Positions 48,871-57,463 of a stretch of 64,000 bases of DNA are shown here, piece by piece. Position 1 is the stretch's first letter; the number at the start of each line of letters is the position of its first letter. Location of the stretch: positions 36,799-100,798 of the forward strand of contig PQAO01000027.1 of assembly GCA_003104995.1 (NCBI GenBank), read 5' to 3'. Origin of the DNA: Dehalococcoidia bacterium. Lineage in GTDB: Bacteria > Chloroflexota > Dehalococcoidia > Tepidiformales > Tepidiformaceae. The notes beneath the pieces were generated by a model. It saw only the letters and a list, made by a program, of their open reading frames with translations. It had not been told where the DNA came from and did no database searches. The position numbers and the translations under genes were made by a program.

Positions 48871-50001
48871 CTACTCCTCCACGGCCGCGAGGAGCGCCTG
48901 GATGGTTGCGGTGAACTCAACGAGTTCCCTGGCGCGCGCCAGGGGGTTTCTCGGTGGCCGTGCCTCCCGTGAGCGCGTGTGCCCGAACAGGCGTGTAATC
49001 GTCACCCGGCGAAGCGCTGCAGCCGGCAGGTGCTCCGCCAGCCGAAGTGATTCGGTGAAGGGAATGAGGCGGTCGGCCCGCCCGTGCAGAAGCACAAGCG
49101 GGAGCCGGAGCTGCTCGAGGCCGGCCGTGCTGGTCAACAGCGGGTAACGCTCAACCGCGGCCGTCGCCATTTGCCTGGCGAGTTCGCGGGCGGTTTGCCT
49201 GTCGCCGACCTGCTCGAAGGAACGCGGGGCCAACAGATCCCATACCGGGCGGACCGTTGCCGGGAGCCCCGCCCGGAGGCTCGCATTGAGCGAGTCGTAG
49301 ACCCTGGTCCTGGCCATCGCGCCGTTCTGCCCCGCTGTGCGCACAAGGCGGTGGAGCGCTTCCGCCGCCCGGGTGCGGTCCGGTTCGGACCCAAACCGGT
49401 CGCCCTGGAGCAACGGCAGGAGGTTCGCCCCCATGATCCAGCGCCCGTAGGGGTCGGGGTCATACCGGTAGCGCTGTCCGTCCCAGTCGTGCTCGCCCAC
49501 GACCATTGCCACCAGTGTGCGCTCGATGTCCCAGTAGCCGCCCATCGCGGCCACTGCCTTCAGCCGGGGCTGCTCCTGGGCCGCGACGCTGAATGCCCAC
49601 CGCCCGGCCACGCTGAAGCCGATAAGCCCAATCCGGTTCATGTCGGCATCTGTCCGGGCCGCGAGACCGGCAAGGCCCGCGTGGACCGCGGGCAACGATT
49701 CGCCCGGGTCGACCCTCAATTCACGCCATGGGCGTACTTCCGGCGCGATGACGTAGTGCCCGGCAGCCGCCAACGAGCGCGCCATGAGGCGAAGCGCGTC
49801 ATGGTGGCGTCCCGGCACGGTGATTCCGTGCAACAGGATCCAGCCCGGCCGGCCCCGGGGCCAACCGTTCGGGGCGAAGACCGTCGCGTTGTGGCTACCG
49901 TCGGCCGTCTCGACCAGGACCTCGCGTTCGTGCGCGAGGTCCCGGGGGGCATGGGCGAAGCGCCAGAGGAAGCGCGCTGTGCTGATCGAGCCGAATACCA
50001 T
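48871..50001 (-). CDS. Alpha/beta hydrolase
   Basis: WILLHGITVPGRHHDALRLMARSLAAAGHYVIAPEVRPW...IGLIGFSVAGRWAFSVA...LPLVLLHGRADRLIPFTESLRLAEHLP. Confidence 0.82.
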   Translation of the reverse strand: MVFGSISTARFLWRFAHAPRDLAHEREVLVETADGSHNATVFAPNGWPRGRPGWILLHGITVPGRHHDALRLMARSLAAAGHYVIAPEVRPWRELRVDPGESLPAVHAGLAGLAARTDADMNRIGLIGFSVAGRWAFSVAAQEQPRLKAVAAMGGYWDIERTLVAMVVGEHDWDGQRYRYDPDPYGRWIMGANLLPLLQGDRFGSEPDRTRAAEALHRLVRTAGQNGAMARTRVYDSLNASLRAGLPATVRPVWDLLAPRSFEQVGDRQTARELARQMATAAVERYPLLTSTAGLEQLRLPLVLLHGRADRLIPFTESLRLAEHLPAAALRRVTITRLFGHTRSREARPPRNPLARARELVEFTATIQALLAAVEE

Positions 50002-50159
50002 GGGTGTTACCGCCGTGCAGTCCCGCCAGCATCTCCCGGCCACCCGAAGTCCGCAATGATCCGGGCCAGCACGCTCATACAAGGGCGAGGTTTGGATGCC
50101 CGCGCCCCGGCCCGTAACGTTTTCGTCCTGCGACGCGTCTCTCCTAGGTCTGCGAGGAC

Positions 50160-50522
50160 ATGACGACACTGCGGGTGAAGGGCAGCGGTACCGTACTGGC
50201 AGCCGATGTGCGGCATGCGCGAAGCGTGGTCAGCCGCACTCGGGGTCTCATGCTGCGCCCTGCGTTGGAACCGGGATGCGGCCTGGATATTCGTCCCTGC
50301 GGTTCAATCCACATGATGTTCATGCGATTCTCCATCGACGCGGTGTTCTACGACCGCGAAGGACGGGTGACGCGCGTTGCGCACCGGCTGCGGCCCTGGA
50401 TCGGCCTCGCGTTCGGCGGACGTGGCGCTCGCGGAGTGGTCGAGCTCCCGGCGGACGCGGCCGATGGCGTGCAGGTAGGCGATGTTCTCGAGTTCGACGA
50501 CACCGGGGGAGCGTCGCCATGA
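50160..50522 (+). CDS. DUF192 family protein
   Basis: ARSVVSRTRGLMLRPALEPGCGLDIRPCGSIHMMFMRFSIDAVFYDREGRVTRVAHRLRPW; stop overlaps the next start (ATGA). Confidence 0.85.
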   Translation: MTTLRVKGSGTVLAADVRHARSVVSRTRGLMLRPALEPGCGLDIRPCGSIHMMFMRFSIDAVFYDREGRVTRVAHRLRPWIGLAFGGRGARGVVELPADAADGVQVGDVLEFDDTGGASP

Positions 50523-51478
50523 CGCGGCAAAGGCAGCCCGCCCGCGTCCGGCGAGGACGCCAGGCTCCGCCCCAGCGCCGTTGGCCCCTGGTTGCCGGGG
50601 TCGCGGTTGCGCTGGGAGTCGCAGCTTCCGTTGCCGTTCTCGCGTTCGGAGGGGGACATGACAGCCCGGCAGGCGAAGACGGTCAGGGTGTGGCAGCAGT
50701 CACTACCCGGGGAGCCAATTCGCAAGCTGGCGAACCGAGCCTTTCGAAGCGCGCCGGGGGGCTATCCGAAGGAGCGGTCATCGCTCCCGCGAGCGGCCCG
50801 GTGCCGCCCGCGGCCGAACTCCGTGCCAGCGGTGGCGAACGCTTCAGCCTTCCCCTGCGAGCCCACGCCGGGGTGGAAGACTACTTCGGAACGCCGCGCC
50901 TCTACGGCCAGGTCCACGGTGGAGTGGACTTCTCCCTGGCCGGCCTCGCGGAGATTCCCGTGTTTTCCGCTTGCGCCGGAACGGTTGCCAGCGTGGGCGA
51001 GTCGCCGACGCTCGGCACCCACGTCGTGGTTGACTGCGGAGACGGCTGGAATTTCGTCGCCGGGTTCCTCGCCCAAACCACGGTCGGGGCCGGCGACGGC
51101 GCGTCCCCCACGACGGAGATCGGCAAGGGCACGCCTGGTGGTCACCTGCACGTAGAACTCCGCTACCAGGATGTCGCCGTAGACCCTGCTGGGTACATGG
51201 ACTTGCCCCGCCGCGTGATCCTCCCCACGCCGACACCCACCCCGACGCCGCGCCCGACGAGTACGGAGACGCGGGTAGCTTCGACGGGCGCCGGCAGCGC
51301 CGGGGCTGCGACTGCCACTGCGACTCCGCGGCCGAACCAGCCGACAGCTACGCCAACCGCCACGCCAACGATCACGAACACGCCCACGATAACCCCGACG
51401 CCGACGTGGACTCCGACTCCAACTCGCACGCCCCGGCCGGCCGCACCAACGCCCACACCCCTTCCGAGGCTGCAGTGA
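50519..51478 (+). CDS. M23 (LytM-like) peptidase with Thr/Pro-rich C-terminal tail
   Basis: N-terminal TM; YGQVHGGVDFSLAG (HxxxD) and GGHLHVELR (HxH); tail PTPTPTPTPRPTSTETR...TPTITPTPTWTPTPTRTPRPAAPTPTPLPRLQ. Confidence 0.82.
   Translation: MTRQRQPARVRRGRQAPPQRRWPLVAGVAVALGVAASVAVLAFGGGHDSPAGEDGQGVAAVTTRGANSQAGEPSLSKRAGGLSEGAVIAPASGPVPPAAELRASGGERFSLPLRAHAGVEDYFGTPRLYGQVHGGVDFSLAGLAEIPVFSACAGTVASVGESPTLGTHVVVDCGDGWNFVAGFLAQTTVGAGDGASPTTEIGKGTPGGHLHVELRYQDVAVDPAGYMDLPRRVILPTPTPTPTPRPTSTETRVASTGAGSAGAATATATPRPNQPTATPTATPTITNTPTITPTPTWTPTPTRTPRPAAPTPTPLPRLQ
51226..51470 (+). repeat. Low-complexity CCNACN tract coding for Thr-Pro repeats
   Basis: ACGCCGACACCCACCCCGACGCCG... and later ACCCCGACGCCGACGTGGACTCCGACTCC...; coding low complexity. 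Confidence 0.7.
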
Positions 51479-53412
51479 TGGGGCGACGAGCCAGGCCGGG
51501 TTCGTGGCTCGTTCTTGGGCTCGCGGCGCTGCTTGCCTCGTTCCCGGCGGGACTCTCCGGCGCCCAGCAGGGGGCGGACCGGGTGGAGGTCACCGCAACG
51601 CGGGTAGAAGGCACCCGGCTGACCGTGGCCGTCGCCGTGCTCGATGCAGCGAGCAACCCGATAGGCGGGCTCGCCATCGACGCGTTCACCGTAACCGTCG
51701 ACGGGGCCGCCATCGCGCCGGATACGGTCGCGAGCGGCGTAGACGCCGCACTGCCCCTCGGGATCATCCTCACGGTCGACACGAGCGGCAGCATGCAGGG
51801 AACAGCCATCGCCTCGGCGAAACAGGCCATCCTCCCGGTCGTGAACGCGCTCAAAACCGGGGACCAGGCTGCCCTGTTGACGTTTGCCCAAACGGTGAAC
51901 CTGCCGGTGCCCTTGACCGGCGAGACCGGCACGCTTGCAGCTGCGATCCAGGCGATGACGGCGACCGGCAATACAGCCCTTTTCGCGGGAGTGACGCGCG
52001 CCGCTGAACTGGCCTCGGCCGCCCCCCAGCCCCGGCGAGCGGTCGTGCTTCTCTCGGATGGCGAGGACTTCGGCGCCGCTTCCGGCGGGATCACGCGCGA
52101 CCAGGCGCTGGAAGCCGCCCGGGCGTCGGGGGTGCCGTACTTCGTCGTGGGCCTGGGACAGGAAGTCGACCAGCAGTTCCTCACGTCTCTGGCGAGTACC
52201 ACTGGCGGGCAGTACTTCGGTGCCGCCGACCCGGCCCAGCTGGGTCGGTTGTACGCGCGCATATCGGACCGCCTGCGCCAGCAGTACACCATCAATCTGC
52301 AACTCCCGGAGGGCCTGGCGGGTGGGTCTCACCGGCTCACCGTCTCGGCGGGAGGTGCCACAGCCGTGGCGACCTTCGAAACCGAGGGACCACCGCCGCC
52401 GCAGGCGCGACTCAGCGCCATCCCGGACGGCCTCGCGGAGGAGATGGTGGTGTCGCTCAGTGGAGTCCCCGCTGGCGCCACCGTGCGGTTCAGCATCGAC
52501 GGCGAGCCCGCGCCGCTGCTTGCCGACGGGCGTTCGGTCCGCCTCGACCCGTACGCCTTCGAGCCCGGCCGCACCTATACGCTGTCGGCCGCAATCGAGG
52601 GCGGGGACACGCTGGAGCAGACGTTCACGGTAGCCCCGCTGCCCCCGCTGTTGTTGGCGCCGCGCGAGATACCGAACCTGCAGCCGGGCGATTTGGTCCG
52701 GCTCACCATCCAGTCGCAACCCGGCGGCGTCACGGCCGCGTTCCTGGTGGACGGTGTCGAAGTGGGGCGTGTTACCGGCCCACCCTACGAATTCGTGGTT
52801 CCGGACACGAGCTACGCCGCCGGCGACCACGAACTGCGCGTGGTTGTTTCGAACGGAGCGGGTTCGGCGGAAGCCAGCTTCGGGTGGGCCGGCCCCTCTG
52901 AGCCAGGCCCGAACTACGCCGCCTACGTGCTCTTTGCGGCGCTTGGGGCGGTCGTCCTGGCAGCGATGGCCTTTGGCAGCTATCGGGCGTTCGCATGGTA
53001 CCGGGCACGGCCGGAGCCGCTCGACACTTCCGGCGTTTCGGATCAACTCGCGGCATGGGCGGAGTTGCGGCGAGGGGGACGGGACGAGCCCATTCCTGAA
53101 GATGCGCCAGTGCCAATGGCCGAACCCTGGGGGGCGCTCACGGTGGTCTCCGGCCCGGACGCGGGCAAGGTCTTCGAGCTACGTGACGACGTCGAGCTGG
53201 TGGGACGGGGTAAGTTCTGCACGGTGCGCCTGAGCGACCCCGGGTTGCAGGAGGCCCATTTCGTGATATCCCCCGACGGCCGCCTCAACGCCTCGACACC
53301 GCAGTGCCGGGTAGAGGTGGACGGCGAGGCGGTGCGTTCGGCTGTCGTCGGTCGAGGCTCGCGGATCCGGGTTGGAGGAACTGAATTCGCCCTGGAGAGG
53401 CACTCACCGTGA
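51478..53412 (+). CDS. Secreted/transmembrane VWA domain protein with C-terminal FHA-like domain
   Basis: Signal peptide; ILTVDTSGSMQGTAIASAKQAILPVVNAL (MIDAS DxSxS); TM YAAYVLFAALGAVVLAAMAFGSY; FHA-like LTVVSGPDAGKVFELRDDVELVGRGKFCTVRLSDPGLQEAHFVIS; ATG overlaps the preceding TGA. Confidence 0.85.
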   Translation: MGRRARPGSWLVLGLAALLASFPAGLSGAQQGADRVEVTATRVEGTRLTVAVAVLDAASNPIGGLAIDAFTVTVDGAAIAPDTVASGVDAALPLGIILTVDTSGSMQGTAIASAKQAILPVVNALKTGDQAALLTFAQTVNLPVPLTGETGTLAAAIQAMTATGNTALFAGVTRAAELASAAPQPRRAVVLLSDGEDFGAASGGITRDQALEAARASGVPYFVVGLGQEVDQQFLTSLASTTGGQYFGAADPAQLGRLYARISDRLRQQYTINLQLPEGLAGGSHRLTVSAGGATAVATFETEGPPPPQARLSAIPDGLAEEMVVSLSGVPAGATVRFSIDGEPAPLLADGRSVRLDPYAFEPGRTYTLSAAIEGGDTLEQTFTVAPLPPLLLAPREIPNLQPGDLVRLTIQSQPGGVTAAFLVDGVEVGRVTGPPYEFVVPDTSYAAGDHELRVVVSNGAGSAEASFGWAGPSEPGPNYAAYVLFAALGAVVLAAMAFGSYRAFAWYRARPEPLDTSGVSDQLAAWAELRRGGRDEPIPEDAPVPMAEPWGALTVVSGPDAGKVFELRDDVELVGRGKFCTVRLSDPGLQEAHFVISPDGRLNASTPQCRVEVDGEAVRSAVVGRGSRIRVGGTEFALERHSP

Positions 53413-53642
53413 ATCTCCGCGGGAGCACCCGGGGATGGCACCGCCTTCATCGGGGGATGTGCTAGCGGCATGAGCGGCGACAGGACCCCGGACTTGTAAA
53501 AGCGCTGTGTGAACCACCTCACATAGGGGAAAACCCTGACGAATTCGGTGGATAACCCGTAACAAACGAGTGACTGCGGCGTCTTACCCGTACAGGGCAC
53601 CGTGGGTGGGTCGAGTCACCCCGTTGTCCAGGCGGGGGAACT

Positions 53643-54221
53643 ATGGGGAGCCTGGCTGCGGCAATTGCGCCGTCCTCTGGACGGCGAGCGACCACCGGAC
53701 CGGAGACTGTGCGCGACACGCTCTGGTTCAGCGGCCTCTACGAAGAGACTGTCGACAACGTCTACCGCTACGCCTACGTCCTGATGCGCAACGCCGACCA
53801 GGCGGAAGACGTCACTGCTGACGCATTCCTGAAGGCATGGCGGAGCCGCCACAACTTGCGCAGCGAATCGAGCGCCCAGGCGTGGCTGCTCTCCATTGCG
53901 CACAACTCGGCCATGAGCCTGCTTCGTTCGAACCGCGAGGTCGCCGGGCTCGATGACATCGACGAGCAGGAAGACACGAGCGCTGACCCTGAGTCCGAGG
54001 TCTTCGCCGGGATGGAAGCCGGCCGCTTGCAGGCAGCCATCCGGCGGCTGACCGCCGAGCAGCAGCAGGTGGTGTTCCTGCGGTTCTTCGAAGGGCTGCA
54101 CCACGAAGACGTCGCCCGCCGGCTTGGCAGCAACGCGAATGCGGTGCGCGCAGTCCAGTTCCGTGCGCTCACGCGCCTTCGAAAGCTGCTTGAGGAGGAC
54201 TACGTTGGCGTCACCGCATGA
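53643..54221 (+). CDS. ECF-type RNA polymerase sigma factor
   Basis: YRYAYVLMRNADQAEDVTADAFLKAWRSRHNLRSESSAQAWLLSIAHNSAMSLLRSNR...LTAEQQQVVFLRFFEGLHHEDVARRLGSNANAVRAVQFRALTRLRKLL. Confidence 0.9.
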   Translation: MGSLAAAIAPSSGRRATTGPETVRDTLWFSGLYEETVDNVYRYAYVLMRNADQAEDVTADAFLKAWRSRHNLRSESSAQAWLLSIAHNSAMSLLRSNREVAGLDDIDEQEDTSADPESEVFAGMEAGRLQAAIRRLTAEQQQVVFLRFFEGLHHEDVARRLGSNANAVRAVQFRALTRLRKLLEEDYVGVTA

Positions 54222-54510
54222 GCCGCTGAAGGAGATCGCCCTCGACCGCTGTATCGATCGGCTGCTCGCCGGCGAGGCCTGGGAGCGTGCACTTCCTCCC
54301 GACCCCCTCCTCCGCGAGGAAGTGGCGTCCCTGATGGAAGTCGCCGAGGACCTGCGCGTCCTTGCCGGGCGCACAACCCATCTGAGGACAGCCCGCAAAG
54401 AGCGCATCTGGCGGCGGGTCAGCACCTCGCGGCGAGGGGTCATCCGGCGGATTGCGTTCTACCGGCTGCCCTACCTCCCGCCGCTCTGGATCCGGCCGGA
54501 GGCCTGCTAA
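54205..54510 (+). CDS. Small protein translationally coupled to the ECF sigma gene (unknown; possible anti-sigma-like)
   Basis: TTG start at 54205 with GAGGAGG upstream, overlapping the sigma gene by 17 nt; LASPHEPLKEIALDRCIDRLLAGEAWERALPPDPLLREEVASLMEVAEDLRVLAGRTTHLRTARKERIWRRVSTSRRGVIRRIAFYRLPYLPPLWIRPEAC. Confidence 0.6.
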   Translation: MASPHEPLKEIALDRCIDRLLAGEAWERALPPDPLLREEVASLMEVAEDLRVLAGRTTHLRTARKERIWRRVSTSRRGVIRRIAFYRLPYLPPLWIRPEAC

Positions 54511-54608
54511 ACCGACGACGCGCAGGGTCCGCTGGCGCGTTTGCCGGGAGGCACAACGTGCGGACACACGATTCTCGCAAGGAAACATAAAACAGGAGGC
54601 AATATCAA

Positions 54609-54803
54609 ATGCGGGATCTCATGTTGAAGGCAGCGGCCTGGCAGCAGGCGCGCCAGCCACGCGAAGAGGGCCAGACGGTCGTCGAGTACGCCCTCGTCGT
54701 GGCACTCGTATCGCTGGTGATCATCGGCGTGCTTGCGACTGTCGGTAAGGGCGCCATCAACGCAGTTGGTGACGAAATCGACGCCGCGCTTGGCATCGTC
54801 TAG
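54609..54803 (+). CDS. Flp/Fap-type pilin 1
   Basis: REEGQTVVEYALVVALVSLVIIGVLATVG; class III prepilin motif G|xxxxEY. Confidence 0.88.
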   Translation: MRDLMLKAAAWQQARQPREEGQTVVEYALVVALVSLVIIGVLATVGKGAINAVGDEIDAALGIV

Positions 54804-54849
54804 CAACACTAGTGAAGCCCCGGAGAGCGGACGGGGCCCACACCACCGA

Positions 54850-55050
54850 ATGTTGGAGTGCACCGTGAAACCGCCCCGCAGCGTACGATGCCCACGTTCC
54901 GAGCAGGGCCAGACCGTCGTCGAATACGCGCTGGTTCTCGCACTCGTGTCCGTGGTCGTCGTGGCGGTGCTGGGGACCGTCTCGATGGCGGGAATGAACT
55001 CCATGGCCAGCTACATCTCCTCGGGGCTCGCTGCGCTGGGACTGTCATGA
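54850..55050 (+). CDS. Flp/Fap-type pilin 2
   Basis: SEQGQTVVEYALVLALVSVVVVAVLGTVS; same G|QTVVEY motif. Confidence 0.85.
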   Translation: MLECTVKPPRSVRCPRSEQGQTVVEYALVLALVSVVVVAVLGTVSMAGMNSMASYISSGLAALGLS

Positions 55051-55472
55051 GCCATCACGACAAAGGACAGGCGATCCTTGAGTTCGCGCTGGCGATGCCG
55101 TTTCTGCTCGCCTTCATCTTCTTCATCGTCGACTGCGGGTTCTTCGCGTTTTCCTACGTCAGCCTCACCAATGCGGTCCGCGAGGGGGCGCGTTGCGCGG
55201 CGGTCGGCGGTACCCCAGATGCAGTCGAACTACGCGTTACGGGCACCTACGGCGGGCCCGGCGAACCGACCGTCGACAAGCCGCTCGACTACGTCGATGA
55301 GTTTGGCGGGACGGCACCGGTCATCGGCGGAAGCGTCACAGTGACCGCGCACCACACCTACCAGTGGATAACGCCCATCGGCCTCGTCCCGGGCATCGAC
55401 TCGAGCACCGCCTACACCAAGTCCGCGACTATGCGGATGGAGACCAACACCGTGGCGAAGGCGACATGCTAG
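55047..55472 (+). CDS. TadE-family pseudopilin
   Basis: MSHHDKGQAILEFALAMPFLLAFIFFIVDCGFFAFSYVSLTNAVREGARCAAVGG. Confidence 0.88.
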   Translation: MSHHDKGQAILEFALAMPFLLAFIFFIVDCGFFAFSYVSLTNAVREGARCAAVGGTPDAVELRVTGTYGGPGEPTVDKPLDYVDEFGGTAPVIGGSVTVTAHHTYQWITPIGLVPGIDSSTAYTKSATMRMETNTVAKATC

Positions 55473-56572
55473 CGGCACGCATCCAACGAATCTGCCGGCG
55501 CGTCCACGCCGAGGAGAGCCAGTCCATCGTGACGGTGGCCCTGATGAGCCTGTTCATCCTGGCTATCCTCGCCGTGGTCGTGGAATCGAGCGCGGTCTAC
55601 ATCCAGCGCAGGAACCTGCAGAACGCAGCCGACGCGGCGGCCCTGGCGGGCGCCCAGGAGCTGGATGGAACTAATGCTGGTTTCGTTGCAGGGACACTCG
55701 AAGCCGCAGCTTATGCGGAGGATAATGTCCAAGATCTCGAGAGTTTCGGTGCCGTTCCACTTGAGGGCAATCGCGCGATAAGAGTGGAGGTGCGCAAGAA
55801 GGCCGCGACAGCCTTCGCGGGGTGGCTCAGTTTCGGCGAGCCGGTGGTCAGCGCGAAGGCGACCGCCCGGATTGCGGCACCGCTGTACGGCGGCCCGGGG
55901 GTCGTCCCGCTGGCCATCGCTCACGGGGCAATCGAGTACGGAACTTCGGTGGCCATCAAAGTACGGGCGCAAAACTCGAACACGGGGAACTTCGGTTTCA
56001 TCGACTTCGGAAGCGGAGCGAACGACCTCTGCAACTTCATTCGCGAGGGCTCCGATACCTCCGTTACGGATCCGCAGCCCTCTGAGCCGGGCAACGTATC
56101 CCGCATCCGAAACACCGACTGCCTTCCCCACCGACTCAATGCGGCCCGCGCCAACGCTTGCCTAACGTTTCAAGAAACCGTGGAGGTCATCGGCGACAAG
56201 GAGTACGTGCGACCTGAGTGCAACCCGTTGGAGGGGGCCGGCCTAGGCTCGTTCCCGGACTACGCGGACACCCAACCTACCGCGATCATCGTCGTGCCGG
56301 TAATTACGACATGGGAGGGCTGCAATGGCCATTGCTCTCTGGACGTTGTTGGTGATGGCGCCGCATTGCGTGAGTTCGCCTTCTTCCTGGTGGATGAGAG
56401 TACCGTATTCGGCCCCAATCCTACCTGCCGGCAGGGCGGACAGAACCAGTGCCTTATCACCGGACGGTTCATCGAATTTCATTACGCCCCCGTCAGCACC
56501 CGTTACGAACTTCCAACGGGCGAGTACGACCCGAACCTCGCTCTCCTCAAGATCATCCAGCTCATTGACTAA
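55466..56572 (+). CDS. TadG-like pilus-assembly protein
   Basis: ESQSIVTVALMSLFILAILAVVVESSAVYIQRRNLQNAADAAALAGAQELDGT. Confidence 0.82.
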   Translation: MLAARIQRICRRVHAEESQSIVTVALMSLFILAILAVVVESSAVYIQRRNLQNAADAAALAGAQELDGTNAGFVAGTLEAAAYAEDNVQDLESFGAVPLEGNRAIRVEVRKKAATAFAGWLSFGEPVVSAKATARIAAPLYGGPGVVPLAIAHGAIEYGTSVAIKVRAQNSNTGNFGFIDFGSGANDLCNFIREGSDTSVTDPQPSEPGNVSRIRNTDCLPHRLNAARANACLTFQETVEVIGDKEYVRPECNPLEGAGLGSFPDYADTQPTAIIVVPVITTWEGCNGHCSLDVVGDGAALREFAFFLVDESTVFGPNPTCRQGGQNQCLITGRFIEFHYAPVSTRYELPTGEYDPNLALLKIIQLID

Positions 56573-56599
56573 CCCCCAATCCCCGCCGGAGGACCAGCC

Positions 56600-57463
56600 A
56601 TGACACAAGCACGAACCTTTGCACTCGGCGGCAGCAGTCGGCTCGGGCTGTTGCTCGCAGCCGTGCTTGCGGTGCTCACCGGGCTGCTCGTCTTCGCGGC
56701 GCTCCGCGGGAGCGACAGCGGACCGCTGGTCACCACCGCCACGGGCGGGGCGGAGACGACCGTGGTGACGGCGAAGCAGGACATCGCGGCTCGCGCTGAG
56801 ATCACCGCCGAAATGCTGCAGCTGACGAAGGTGCCGGCCAACGCCCTGCTCGGGGGCGCCTACTCCGATAGCACGCTCGTCGTCGGCCGCGTTGCCCGCA
56901 TCCCGATCTACGCCGGAGAGCAGCTGGTCCAGGAGAAGCTGGCGTCCGAGCGGAGCGATCTCGGGCTGAGCTACATCGTCCCGCAGGGCATGCGCGCCAT
57001 GGGCGTCAAGGTCGACAAGGTCATCAGCCCCGGCGGCCTCATCCGCCCCGGAGACCGCGTCGATGTGGTTGCGGTGGTCGACGTGCAGTACAAGGACCTG
57101 ATCACGGACAAAGAGTTCACTGAGACGCGGGCGTTCACGATCGCGCAGAACATCCAGGTGCTCGCGGTCGAGCAAAGCCTCGAACGGCAGCTCGCGCCGG
57201 TAGATGGAGGGACCGCGACCGAGTCCAAAGCCGAGGGCTCGCCGGTGGACCAGCCAGAACCAGAACCTGAAGGCACGGTGGTCACCCTGGCGCTGACGCC
57301 GGAGGCCACCCAGCAGGTGTTGTTGACCGAGACCAAAGGCAAGATCAGGCTGGTGGTCCGGGCGCCTGGCGATACGGAGATCGTCGAGACCGAGGACTCG
57401 ACGTTCCTCTCGCTGGCGGACCCCACGTTCCAGCAGCTCATCATCGACGCGTTGCGTCGATGA
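56600..57463 (+). CDS. cpaB: Flp pilus assembly protein CpaB (SAF domain)
   Basis: TTVVTAKQDIAARAEITAEMLQLTKVPANALLGGAY...MRAMGVKVDKVISPGGLIRPGDRVDVVAVVD. Confidence 0.88.
   Translation: MTQARTFALGGSSRLGLLLAAVLAVLTGLLVFAALRGSDSGPLVTTATGGAETTVVTAKQDIAARAEITAEMLQLTKVPANALLGGAYSDSTLVVGRVARIPIYAGEQLVQEKLASERSDLGLSYIVPQGMRAMGVKVDKVISPGGLIRPGDRVDVVAVVDVQYKDLITDKEFTETRAFTIAQNIQVLAVEQSLERQLAPVDGGTATESKAEGSPVDQPEPEPEGTVVTLALTPEATQQVLLTETKGKIRLVVRAPGDTEIVETEDSTFLSLADPTFQQLIIDALRR

Noticed and set aside
51226-51470. Possible CRISPR or VNTR in the repetitive CCNACN region
   Set aside because: No regular spacer/repeat periodicity; it is in-frame coding low complexity
51163-53046. 627-aa - strand ORF with RGVGVGV repeats
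   Set aside because: Antisense to the M23 and VWA genes; the GVGVGV repeats are the reverse complement of the Thr-Pro coding tract
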